Assembly (NCBI GenBank): GCA_017590115.1
Contig: JAGGNK010006604.1
Coordinates: 62,001-126,000, forward strand
Direction: 5' to 3'
DNA: 64,000 nucleotides
From: Montifringilla adamsi
Taxonomy: Eukaryota > Chordata > Aves > Passeriformes > Passeridae
This document shows positions 54,091 through 64,000 of the stretch, piece by piece (within the stretch, counting starts at the first letter, position 1; each line of letters starts with the position of its first letter). The position numbers and the translations under genes were made by a program. The notes beneath the pieces are model-generated. The model made no database searches. It was not told the DNA's origin and worked only from the letters and a program-made list of their open reading frames with translations.

Positions 54091-55125
54091 AGCTCTCCCA
54101 GCCAGGACTGTCCCACACTGGGACAGGTTTGTTCAATTCTGTTTTGTTCCAGGCTAAAGTCAAAGAACTTTATGTCTTCCACCTTATTGTGAATATTTTA
54201 GTTCTGTCAAAGCCTTTCTCCAGCTAGCCCCTGTTTTCCCTTTCCTGTCAGGCGCACAGCCAAGGCTCCGTGGAGCACAGGGTCACAGGTGTGTCTGGAA
54301 GGACAGAGCCACTGTGCCACCGCTGCTCAGAGCGGCCCCAGGCTCCTGTCCCTGTCCCAGATGTCCCAGCTGCCCAGTCTGACAGGGAATGAGCTGATGC
54401 CCCTCGACCTGCTCACCTGGGAGAACGTTTCTGTAGGAGAGCTCCCCACACCACGCAGCAGCCAGGGATCCAGGCTGGGAGCTCAGGGCAGGAACAGGTT
54501 AAGCTGACTCTGGAGTTCAGCCCAGGTCTCCTGAGGCACAGGCTGCTCCTCAGGCAGGGATTCTTTCCCAAGAGCTGTGCTTAGCTGCAGGAAGCTGGGA
54601 CTGGGTACAGCATTGCACTGTCAGAGCCCATCAGACCATCAATGGTCTCTGCAGGGCTTAAAATCTCCACATCAGTCCCATGGCAAAGGTTTGGGGCACG
54701 TTTTGTGTGTGTCCACGTGCAGCTCTGCTTGGCTCAGGTGGGAGCTGCTGGGGGCTGCCCCTTGTCACCTGCTGGGTCCCACTAGGAGAGCTCAGGGAGC
54801 ACCAGGGCTGATCCAGAGCAATGTGAGCTGGGCCAGCCGCGTGGCCTCGAGGTCTTTCTGGGCTTGGTGGCCCTGGAGCCACTGGCCAGCTCAGAGCTGG
54901 GCGCTGCAGGGCCCCAGCAGCAGGCAGGAGCGCTGGGCACCGCCAGAGCTGCAGGGCACTCCGTGGCTGCCAGGGCTTTGGCCAGTGCTCCCAGCTCCTC
55001 TCCTCGGGCCTCAGGAGCCCCCCGGGCAGGACAGGGGGTGCCAGAGGCAGGAGCAGCCTGTCCTGCTGGGACAGGGACGTGCAGGAGGGGCCCGAGGGGC
55101 CCCGGGAGCCTCTGCACACCAGGGT

Positions 55126-55715
55126 CTCCAGATCAGCCCAAATCAGCCCAGATCAGCCAAACCAATCAGCCCAGATCAACTCAAATCAGCCAAATCAGCC
55201 CAAATCAGCCCAGATCAGCCAAAATCAGCCAAATCAGCCCAAATCAGCCCAGATCAGCCCAAATCAGCCCAGATCAGCCAAATCAATCAGCCCAGATCAG
55301 CCAAAATCAGCCAAATCAGCCCAAATCAGCCCAGATCAGCCCAAATCAGCCCAGAGCAGCCAAATCAATCAGCCCAGATCAGCCAAAATCAGCCAAATCA
55401 GCCCAAATCAGCCCAGATCAGCCAAATCAGCCAAATCAGCCCAGATCAGCCCAAATCAGCCAGATCAGCCAAATCAATCAGCCCAAATCAGCCCAGATCA
55501 GCCAAATCAATCAGCCCAAATCAGCCCAGATCAGCCAAATCAGCCCAAATCAGCCCAAATCAGCCCAGATCAGCCAAATCAGCCCAAATCAGCCCAGATC
55601 AGCCAAATCAATCAGCCCAAATCAGCCCAGATCAGCCAAATCAGCCCAAATCAGCCAAATCAGCCCAGATCAGCCCAAATCAGCCCAGATCAGCCAAAAT
55701 CACCCCAAATCAGCA
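55126..55715. repeat. 10-bp minisatellite AAATCAGCCC/AGATCAGCCA, about 58 units
   Basis: Units of mostly 10 bp (AAATCAGCCC, AGATCAGCCC), some 9 bp (AGATCAGCC) and a recurring 14-bp form (AAATCAATCAGCCC). Longer blocks repeat, for example the run with CAATCAGCCCAGATCAGCCA occurring seven times. Three units make 30 bp, so frames stay open in several phases and give proline/serine/glutamine-rich peptides. The longest apparent frame (54577-55782, 401 codons) is this array plus unrelated flank. Confidence 0.95.
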
Positions 55716-57127
55716 GCTGGCATCCCAGGCTTGCAGCATTCCCAGAGCTCAGCAGCTCTCCACAGAGCCCAGAGCTGTGTGAGAGGGGACCCTGAGCCCC
55801 CTGGGCTGTGTGAGGGGTTCCCTGAGCCCCCAGGGCTGTGCCAGGGGTGCCCTGAGCCCCCAGACCCCGGCTCACCCCCAGGCTGGCCCTGCCAGGGCTG
55901 CTGCCGGCCGTGGGCTGGCAGGGCTGGGCTCTGTGCTCAGCGGGGTTTGCAGAAGGAAACACGGACAGACCCACGGCCCAGCCTCCCGGCAGACACGTCC
56001 CTGCAGCTGGAAGGCAGCTCTGAAGGAAACCATGGTTACAGCACTCGTCTGGTGTGACACAGCGAGCGCTGCCAGGCAATAATCTCATTAGGATCAAACC
56101 CGGGCCAGGATTAAAGCCCAGAGCAGGAGCAGAGCGGGAGGAATCCCCATCCCTCTGCAGGGGTGGGGCAGACAGGTCCTAATATTGATTAGGATCCAGA
56201 ACCGGGTTAAGATTAGAATCTTGACTAATTATTTGTTACTAAATGAGCCCTAACAATCTCGGAGTCCTTCTGAAACCGTGGATTTCAAGGCACAGAGCTG
56301 GAAATGACCAGGACAGCTGTCACCTGCTCTGTACCCCGTGAGCAGAGAGGGTGGCAACAAAGGATGGGGAAAGGAGGGGGAAAAGGATGGGAAGCACTCC
56401 TGCCTCATCCTGCCTCCTCCTCTCTCCTAAAGGCTGCTAAATGAGTTTAACCTGGATGGAGAGGAGCTCTGGCAGGCAGGAACAGAGCCGGGGGAGGCCA
56501 GACAAGGCAGTTCTGGCAGCGGGGAGTGCCCCAGGAGCCTCCCAGGCTGCAGCACCGAGCCTGGGCTGGGCTCCTGGGCTCCTGGGAGAGCAGCAGCAGC
56601 CCGGCTTCACCCCGGGAGCGATGAGCAGGCACATCCCAGCGCCTCCCCGGGCTGCCCAGGCTGCCCTGCCCTGGCGGGGGAGCTTTACTGTGGGATGCAC
56701 GACACAATTACCCTCCAACTTAGCCTCGCATCTTTCCGAGGCGAGCCCACGTGCTGCTGCCTGCCTGGAACACTTAATGAGATATTTGCATTATTTACAG
56801 CCAGCTTTCACGAACGTGTTATGTACAGTTGCCTGCCCAGGAACAGGAGCGAGCCCAGTTAACCCTTTGCCCTCCAGGCTGGCACCCCTGGCTGTGCCGG
56901 GACAGGCTGCAGCCCCGGGAGAGCTGGCAGTGGGGAAGGGAGCTGTGCCCACCCTCCCAGCCCCAGGGCTCCTGGCTGCTGCCCCAGCCGGGGCTCACGG
57001 GGGCAGGAGGGACACAAGGACAGCCAGGGTAGTTCCACCCCAGTGCCCTTTGATGCAGAGCACAAAGCTCAGCTCAGCTCTTTGTGGCTCCATTCAGAGC
57101 AAGGGGAACAGGGGGAGATGCCATAGA

Positions 57128-57440
57128 TCATAAACCAGAGAATCATCAGAATCGAGAGATACCTTCAAGGTCCTCAAGCCCAGCTTTGACAGGACAGCAC
57201 CACGTGCACTACACCACATCCCAGAGTGCCTCATCTGCTCATTTTTGGAACAGCCCAGCGATGGGGACTCCATCACCACCCTGGGCAGCCCCTTCCAAAG
57301 CCTGGCCAGTGAGGAAATGTTCCCAAGCTGAGCCTCTCTTGGCAAACCTCTGCCTGGGAGCGGAGGCTGTCCCCTGTCAGGGAGCTGAGCAGAGCCAGAG
57401 GGGCCCCCTGAGCCTCCTTTTCCCCCAGTGCCCAGCTGGG
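57128..57440 (-). mobile_element. CR1 LINE 3' fragment, older type
   Basis: Antisense: AGAGAATCATCAGAATCGAG, CCTTCAAGGTCCTCAAGCCC, GCGATGGGGACTCCATCACC, ACCCTGGGCAGCCCCTTCCA, AGCCTGGCCAGTGAGGAAAT, CCCCCTGAGCCTCCTTTTCC. More diverged from the young GC-rich copies, so an older insertion. Confidence 0.88.
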
Positions 57441-57694
57441 TAGCAGCACACAGGGAGGGAAGCAAATCAGCCCAAAGGGCTCCTTGGGTAAAACAAGAGG
57501 CTCCATGGTTTCCTGGGATGATCTGGTGACTCGCCAGGCAGAGGAGAGCTTCCCACCAAATTCAGAGCTATCATTGTGCACAAAGTTCATCGTGTCAAAG
57601 AGGGAAATTGCTTTCACAATATAAGAAAATGTTCACTATTAAAAAAGAAATAATAAAAATAAAGAAATACTCCAAATTCCTCGTGCTGGAGTGT

Positions 57695-57882
57695 TACAGA
57701 ATCAGGGAATCCCAGACTGGTTTGGGTTGGGAGGTGCCTCAGAGCCACCCAGTGCCACCCTGCCCTGGCAGGGACACTGCCACTGTCCCAGGTGCTCCAG
57801 CCCCAGTGTCCAGCCTGGCCTTGGGCACTGCCAGGGATCCAGGGGCAGCCCCAGCTGCTCTGGGCACCTGTGCCAGGTCTCC
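57695..57882 (-). mobile_element. CR1 LINE 3' fragment
   Basis: Antisense: GAATCAGGGAATCCCAGACT, GGTTTGGGTTGGGAGGTGCC, full core, ending GGGCACCTGTGCCAGG. Confidence 0.93.
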
Positions 57883-57954
57883 TAGCCCAGGGAAGAGCAG
57901 GTTCTGATCAAAGAATACTGAGCCCAGCTCAGGGAGGAGAGGCGCGAGGAGCAG

Positions 57955-58215
57955 CAGAGAAAACCACGGCGGCAGCACAAGTGTGAAGTGGCCAACAATT
58001 ATTTGTTGTTTCTTAAAACGCAAGAACAAAGGGTTGTCAGAAAATAATTAGAGAGTGGGTGCAAAACAAAGAAAGGAAAGTAATTTTTCACATAGTGCAT
58101 AATTAAAGTGTGGAACTCATTACCACAGGATGCCGTGGGAGCCAGACGCATAAATGGATTTGAAAGGCAATTAGACAAATTAATGGAAGAAAAGTCCATC
58201 AAAGCCTATTAAACA
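57955..58215 (+). mobile_element. Ancient CR1-like LINE relic
   Basis: TTTTTCACATAGTGCATAAT, TAAAGTGTGGAACTCATTAC, CACAGGATGCCGTGGGAGCC, GATTTGAAAGGCAATTAGAC, AAATTAATGGAAGAAAAGTC and CATCAAAGCCTATTAAACAC match the 3' region of an old CR1 lineage shared with turtles and crocodilians ('TGTGGAACTCATTGCCACAGG...TAGACAAATTCATGGA'). It is recognised from memory. It is AT-rich, quite unlike the young copies. Confidence 0.75.
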
Positions 58216-58361
58216 CAAAGCCGTGGATAGGAGACTATTGACAAACCCACAGCAGTGGCAGCAGCACCTCTCTGCTCCCCTGGTTATCTCAGAAATGCCA
58301 TTTCCTGAGCCACAGCACAGGCAGCACCGCCTGGGCCAGCACCGGGAGCGACCGGGAACAG

Positions 58362-58495
58362 CAGGGATGGGCAGGGATGGGCAGGGATGGCTGGGGTGGG
58401 CAGGGATGGGCAGGGATGGCTGGGATGGGCAGGGATGGGCAGGGATGGGCAGGGATGGCTGGGAATAGGCAGGAACGGCTGGGAATGGGCAGGAA
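58362..58495. repeat. 10-bp G-rich array GGGCAGGGAT, about 12 units
   Basis: GGGCAGGGATGGGCAGGGAT recurs, with GGCTGGGGTG and GGCTGGGATG variants. Four consecutive G3 tracts with two-base loops occur repeatedly on the plus strand. Confidence 0.93.
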
Positions 58496-58687
58496 TGGGA
58501 CACCTGGAGCTCCCTGAGACAGCTGGCTGTCACCACAAAGGGAAGGGAAGCCCTCATGAGCACCAAAGGGGTTATACAGGAACGGTGAGCACTCACAAAG
58601 AATCCTGGAAATACCAGCTTGGAAAATACCAGCACCTGGGGAAATGCAACCTGTGCTGGCTGTTAAAGACTTCAGCTGAGTGCCCAA

Positions 58688-58870
58688 ATCCCAGAATGGC
58701 CCAGGCTGGAAATCCCTGCTGAGCCCATCGAGTCCCTGGCACTGCCGAGGCCACCCCTGCCCCATGTCCCCAGGTGCCACACCCACGGGGCTTTACGTCC
58801 CTGCAGGGATGGGGACTCCCGGCCCTTTCCAAGCAGGAATTTTCCCAGCACCCAAGCTGACCTGCCCTGC
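58688..58870 (-). mobile_element. CR1 LINE 3' fragment
   Basis: Antisense: AATCCCAGAATGGCCCAGGC, CGAGTCCCTGGCACTGCCGA, CCCATGTCCCCAGGTGCCAC, GGGATGGGGACTCCCGGCCC. Same subfamily as 26785. Confidence 0.88.
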
Positions 58871-59789
58871 CCTGCTGGGGGTATGTTTTTTTATATTTCC
58901 CCCTCCTGTTTTTGTTCCGTGGCAGAAAGGGCCGAAGCCCCTGTCCCCCCTGGCAGGAGAGCAGAACTCCCTGCAGGGCACCTTGGCCACAGGAATGTCC
59001 ACCCCACAGCTGGACACTAAAGAACACATTTCCACCTCTGTCCCAGTGGGAAACATTACCTGGGGCTGCCTATTGCTGGTTTTATGCGGCAACAATAAAT
59101 GCCCTTTCTACTTCTTATTAAAGAAATGAGAAGTGAATTTTGCAAAGTTTTAAATCTTTCCTGGTGGCAGTGAGAGATGCCAGTGTCCCCAGCACAGCCC
59201 AAACACTGCACTCTGTTATTGTGCTGGTGGGTTTTCACCTGGCGGAAAAAATTACAGCTTGGGCTGCTTTGCCACATTTAAAGAATGATGCTGAATTCAA
59301 AAGTGTTGTTCTAGTAATTCAGAATTTATACAGGAATGAAAGAACAGCGAGTATCAGTGCTGGATTCCTGACACTGCTCTGCCCAGGTGAGGAGAGCCGG
59401 ATGCAAACCCTTCTGCAGGCACCCACTGGAAAACAAACCAGGGCAGGAAAAGCTCCAGCTGCACGACCCTGCCTGTGCACGGGAGCGTTTTTCACTCGAG
59501 CACGTTGGCGTTTGGGTGCTTTTATCTGAATCTGTAAATTCCAGCAGGAGCAGCTGCCTGTGAGACATGCTGAGCTGAAAAATGAGGATGTGGAATTCAA
59601 AATACTGCTCCTGGCAAACCTCCTGCTTCCACAAACATATCCCAAACTCTGCCCGTCCCACCATTCCCAAGTCCAATCCCATTTCCAGTCCTGTACCTTG
59701 GAAAGACATGGCAGGAAAAGGGTGCATAAAAATACAAATGCAAACAGCAGCCCACCAGTTGTAGTCTCTAATTTAAACTAAACAAAAGG

Positions 59790-60330
59790 TTTTATTTCTG
59801 ATTAGTTTTTTGTTCTCACAACGGTACCTCTGATTTTCTAAACAGTTCCATTGATTTTATATTATATAAAGATATAACTTAATTTTGTAAAGCTTTTCAC
59901 AGATCCGCCATGTAAAAGGTTTTGACAGTTTTTTTTTTCTAACATCTCTGCAATGCTGATTAAGAATAAATAAATAAAAAAATGCTCCCACTAAGTTCTG
60001 TGTATTTGGGTTTGTACTCAGCAAGTGTGGGTTTCATTTTTGGCTTCAACAGCATAATTACTTTTTTAAATTAATTTGCAGGCCTGCACAAGTTGGGTCA
60101 TCTCCTGATTTGAAGCAGAACTTCAGTGCATAAAATATAAATATTCCAGCCTTGTAGAATTTCCACTTCTGGGATGGAAATGAGCAAATGACAATTACAC
60201 CCAGCATTAAACGGGTAAACTCCAGGTTTGTGCCCCTGAAGTGGCTCTGTAACATTTGTGCTGATGATGGACAGAGAGCTGCAGCCATTAAATGCAACCG
60301 GGGCCTCGTGGAGGTTTGCAATAACTTTTT
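59790..60330. promoter_or_regulatory. AT-rich, repeat-free block: candidate conserved element
   Basis: Contains TTCCATTGATTTTATATTAT, GCTGATTAAGAATAAATAAA, CAGCATAATTACTTTTTTAA, ATTAATTTGCAGG and AAATATAAATATTCC. No repeat recognised. Compositional evidence only. Confidence 0.3.
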
Positions 60331-60671
60331 AATTACAGCTTAACGCTGCTTTCTAGCCCTGGCAAAATTGAAATTTCCCTTGTAATGGCTGCGTTTCGTA
60401 CTGCAGCTTTCCCTGTGCCCAAGGTGCTCCCCGAAGAGCTGCAGCCCAGCAGCTGTGGCTGGAGCAGGAGAGCTTTGGGGCAAATCGGGGCTTTCCTGCT
60501 TCCTCTGCCGAGTGCTGCCGTGCTGAGGGCTGTGCCCAGAGCTGGGGCTCCTGCAGGGTGTGCCAGGCTGGCAGGGAGCCCTGGCAAGGACTTGGGGACA
60601 GCCAGAGCCCTGTCCTTGTCACTCTGCACAGCTCCTGAAAGGTGCCTGTGCTCAGCTGGGGCTGGGCTCTG

Positions 60672-60745
60672 TCTCCAGCAGCACCGCAGGGGTGGCACTG
60701 GGGGGCTCTGAGGTCCCTCCCAACCCAAACCAGTCTGGATTCTGT
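60672..60745 (+). mobile_element. CR1 LINE 3' terminus
   Basis: Sense: AGGGGTGGCACTGGGGGGCT, CTGAGGTCCCTCCCAACCCA, AACCAGTCTGGATTCTGTGA. Only the last 70 bp are clear. Confidence 0.85.
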
Positions 60746-61164
60746 GACCCTCACGCTGGGACTGGAGCTCTTTCCTCAGTGCTCCCTCCCCGGCCACTCT
60801 GCAGCAGTGGCTCAGCCACTCACAAATCAATAATTTACAATGCCCATAATGCCCAGTCTGCTCTCAGACTGAAGGAATTAGTCCCGATTGTAATTACCAG
60901 GAACATCAAATGAAATATTAATTCGTCCCTTTCACGTTTCCTCCCTCGGCCTGGCCCGAGTGCACAAAGGGTGACATTTAGGGGAGACAATATACAATGT
61001 TCCATGGCTAAACTCTGATGTGCAGCAACTTTCTGCCTCTGAAGGCTTGTACTGGCTGTATTACAAGCTCACAATATAGGGCTTTAAAAGATATAAAAGA
61101 TGACATTTCATTCTTGTTCTCTGGAACATTTCTGTTTGAATGGAATTCTTTCCTAAAGAAAATA

Positions 61165-61166
61165 TC

Positions 61167-61196
<30 letters not shown>
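61165..61196. repeat. Poly(A) tract, about 30 bases
   Basis: An uninterrupted A run. The 150 bp before it are AT-rich intron (CTTTAAAAGATATAAAAG) with no poly(A) signal at the expected distance and no recognisable coding remnant. Confidence 0.92.
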
Positions 61197-61197
<1 letters not shown>

Positions 61198-64000
61198 AGA
61201 TTCAAATGACATTTCTAGCACTGCAAAGCTTTGATTTCAAATGCACAAATCCCAGCCCCTGAGCTTCAGAGCCTGGGGGGCCGACAGGTTGATTCCCAGC
61301 CAGACCTGCAAGATCTGGGGTGAATTATCATCACCTTTGGGAATTATCTTGGTGCAATTTAACCTGGTCATACCACTAGTGTCCAGTTAGCTAGGGAGAA
61401 ATTAGCAAACCATTTCAAAATGGCAAAAGTCTTTCCAGATCATCAGCAGAAGTTTCAAGCAGCCAATAAAAGCTGAAATATTCTTCAGGTGTAGGAATGT
61501 GACACCCAAACCCGAACCCTTGTTCTGGGGGAGTCCCTGGAAGAATCCAGCTGAGTTCTGCTCAAAGCCACCACAGCAGGAAGGAAACTTGGACTGGTCC
61601 TGTGCTTCCAACACAGAGCTTGTGCTTCCAGTCCTCCTGCTGGAATATTCAGCATCGTGGTGGGTTTAACCAGGGAGATCAGGAAAGGTTCGTCCCCAGA
61701 GGGTGCTGGCCCTGCCCAGATCCCCAGGGAATGGGCACAGCCAGCGCTCCGGGGATAACCAGGGTGGGATTTGGGGTGTCTGTGCAGGGCAGGGGCTGGG
61801 CTGGGGGTTCCCTGTGGGTCCCTCCCACCCCAGGATACCCCAGGGTTTAAGGACTGACTCAGCAGAGGCAGGGTGACGGTGAGATCCATGAGCTGAGCTG
61901 GCTCTCTGGGAGAAGCGGGCACAGCCTCGGGCCCAGGTGGATAACAAAGGCTCTTTCTGCCTCAGGAGCCTCTGGAATTCAGGTGGTCTGAGCCAGGACT
62001 GAGCCCCCTTGGGCCCTGGGCTCTGTAAGGTGGTGCCACGCCCTGACAGGTCCATCAGGCGCTTTATGGGATGGAATTGCACAGGCTGCTGGAAAGGGAA
62101 ACCCAGCGCTGAGCAGATTCTGCCTGCCTGATGGTCTGAAGCAATGAGTCCTTTGTCTGTGCACTTCTGCAATTACAATTATTAGCAAAAACCAAAATAT
62201 AATCCTAATGACCCAAAGCATGCAGCAGGGGTGTGCTTGGAGTTCATCGGCTCGGAACTAACAAAGCCCAGCTCCGGGAGGGCTGCACTGCCAATCCTGG
62301 CTGTTCCTCACTCCTGGGATCCAAAGCAGACACTCACCCATTGCCTCCCACTGAACCTGTGCCCAGATGTCCCTGCTGGTGTGCAGGGCCTGCAGCACGA
62401 GCGAGGGGTGAGCGCTGCACCCAGCACACGAAGGTTTTCATCCCAGCAAGGATCACCTCCTCCATTTCCGCACTGTGCACCGAGCTGCCCTGCCCTGGCA
62501 GAGGAAAGCTCCCGCAGTGCCTCAGGGGAGGACATCGCCTGGATCCTCTCCTTTACAGCAGGGAATCGCTGGGGATCGACAAGCGCTGAGTGGAACGGAA
62601 CATTCCTTCCATATCCCGAGAAAACGCACAGGAAACACTGCGGTGCAGCCCAAAACACAGCTTATACTCAGCAAAACCTCGCTGGGGGTGTGCGCACGCA
62701 CCTTTTTGGGTCATTAAAGATGGGATTCCTGCATGGAAAAGAAATATTCACATGGTCCAGAGCAAACGATTTCCAGTTTCCAGGTGCTGACCACACATTC
62801 CCTGGTAAGTTCTGTCATTTCCCCTGGCACAACCCCCACGGGACAGGACCTGGCTCAGGTCCCTTCCCTGGGGAAGGAGCTGTGGATGGGCACGAGCTGG
62901 GGCTGGCAGCTCTCTGCAGTCACTTGTAGAACCTCATCCCCTTCCCCACAGAAGGCATTTGTCCAGAACTTTATCTGCCTCCAATTATGCCTGAAGTTTC
63001 TGGGAAGGTGGCACTGACTCATTCCTGACAGAGCCCAGGATCCCAAAGGGACCCAAATTATTCCTTCCACAAGGCTAATTTGCCTCGGCAGCAAAATGAT
63101 GAAGAAGGAATGAAATCCAAGCTTGAGGGAAATCTTATGGTCAATAATACATTATTTATGTTTGAAATTAGTTTCTCACATCCCTCATTAGCATAATTGC
63201 CCCCGTCTGGGCCAGGTGTGAGCATGTTCCCTGATGGAAATGGATCCCAGGCAATGACAGGAATGTACCTGGCTGGGAATGAGTCCCCCAGTGCTTCCAG
63301 GAGCCAGGGGTGTGACAGCACAGGGAAATCTCTGCACAGCCCCACAGAAACACGTCCAGGTGCCACGCATCTGCTGGGTCTGCTTCCCTACTGCACCTTC
63401 TCCTGGGGTGTCCTCCTGCTGCCCTGGGCTTGGTTTTATCTGCTTTCTTTTTCTCCCTAGGAAAGGATAGTCCTCACGTAATATTTAATGTACAAAATAT
63501 CTCCCCTCTGTGTTCCAGCAGGCTCTAAGCTCTCCCAGTGTCCCACACCCCCCTCTGCCAGGATCTGGGCTCTCACATTTCCATCACTTCTCACTGCAGG
63601 ACTCTCCCCATCCCATGGATTTCTGCCCTCCACCAACAATCCCTCTGCGTGTTCCCACCTTTGAGGCTGAGGGCAGGATTTGTGTAAAATCAAACCCAGC
63701 ATTTGCTTTCCCAAAGACCTGTGCATGTCCATGATAAACTCATTTCTTCATGCCCTTCTCCTTTCTTTGAAGTTTGCTCCCCAAAGTGAGACCCTCGTGC
63801 CACTGGCTGCCCCTCTGCAAGGTGGGAATGGCATTTCTGAAGGGATCAGATGAGGACATCAAATACTAAAAGCCTTTGTAGGGAAGAGATTTCCGCTATT
63901 TTTTTAAGCGTCAGATCTCTCTAAAAGCACTTCAAAGACAAAAGGGAAGGATTTGCCCCTGCTTTGAGAAGAGGGACATAAAGATGAAGTTGTTAAGTGA

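Larger units (their letters stand above)
14600..64000 (-). other. NEGR1: NEGR1 intron 2 (partial, at least 49.4 kb)
   Basis: Everything upstream of exon 3 in gene direction. The Ig1 exon of NEGR1 would give a minus-strand frame of over 80 residues containing an LRCYLEDG-type motif and a Y-x-C motif; no such frame exists here, so exon 2 lies beyond 64000. Very long introns in this part of the gene are usual for vertebrates. No nested protein gene, tRNA or snRNA was recognised. Unique stretches with no visible feature include 14660-15870, 18500-19070, 29200-31480, 42400-43360, 50340-52340, 54100-55120, 55720-57120, 58875-60670 and 61200-64000. Confidence 0.8.

Noticed and set aside
54577..55782. 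401-codon open frame on the plus strand, and an overlapping 397-codon frame (54864-56057)
   Set aside because: Most of each frame is the 10-bp array, which is stop-free in several phases. The flanking residues match nothing I know and there are no splice or start features.
61010..61196. Retrotransposed gene copy ending in the 30-base poly(A) tract
   Set aside because: No poly(A) signal, no coding remnant, and no target-site duplication was seen upstream.
14600..64000. NEGR1 exon 2 (Ig1) within the window
   Set aside because: The Ig1 exon should give a minus-strand frame of over 80 residues with paired cysteines and a Y-x-C motif. None is present.

Overview
This looks like bird nuclear DNA, most likely from a songbird. 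The evidence is about two dozen truncated CR1 LINE 3' ends, solo endogenous-retrovirus LTRs of passerine type, GC-rich minisatellites, and two coding exons that match avian/mammalian NEGR1 (Kilon/neurotractin, an IgLON cell-adhesion protein). I see no complete gene, no bacterial feature and no structural RNA gene. The many long open frames are by-products of stop-free tandem repeats.

The only protein-coding sequence I can support is on the minus strand. Exon 3 (14599 down to 14474) and exon 4 (6997 down to 6866) together encode the second Ig domain of NEGR1. Both exons start and end in phase 1 and have canonical AG/GT splice sites. Positions 1-6865 are then part of intron 4, 6998-14473 is intron 3 (7,476 bp), and 14600-64000 is part of a very long intron 2. 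Ig1 (exon 2) and Ig3 (exon 5) were looked for and not found.

Layout: (1) 1-6865, intron 4: an ERVL-like LTR, a 55-bp CTCF-like minisatellite, a 30-bp array, and an octamer/X-box-rich patch near 3.6-3.76 kb. (2) 6866-14599, the exon pair: between them lie a 45-bp minisatellite carrying STAT consensus sites, an exact 267-bp tandem duplication, an AT-rich enhancer-like block (11.5-12.06 kb) and a second LTR whose poly(A) region is tandemly amplified. (3) 14.6-25.3 kb: a 12-bp array, a 31-bp array, several CR1s, and at 23.1-24.8 kb a CpG-rich patch followed by three unrelated arrays. (4) 25.5-44.2 kb: AT-rich unique blocks alternating with CR1 pieces and short arrays, one of them grown inside a CR1. 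(5) 44.2-50.3 kb: a 1-kb degenerate array, an inverted CR1 pair, and a CR1 split by a minisatellite that itself carries two identical LTR copies. (6) 50.3-64 kb: mostly unique intron, a 590-bp array of a 10-bp unit, a G-rich array and an ancient CR1 relic.

Nothing here is a demonstrated new system. The most notable signal is the density of independent minisatellites (more than 20), several of which repeat a recognisable transcription-factor-like motif in nearly every unit (STAT, homeodomain, forkhead/NKX, CTCF-like), inside the introns of a neuronal adhesion gene. Whether any of them works is inference. CR1 and LTR boundaries are by eye and approximate.
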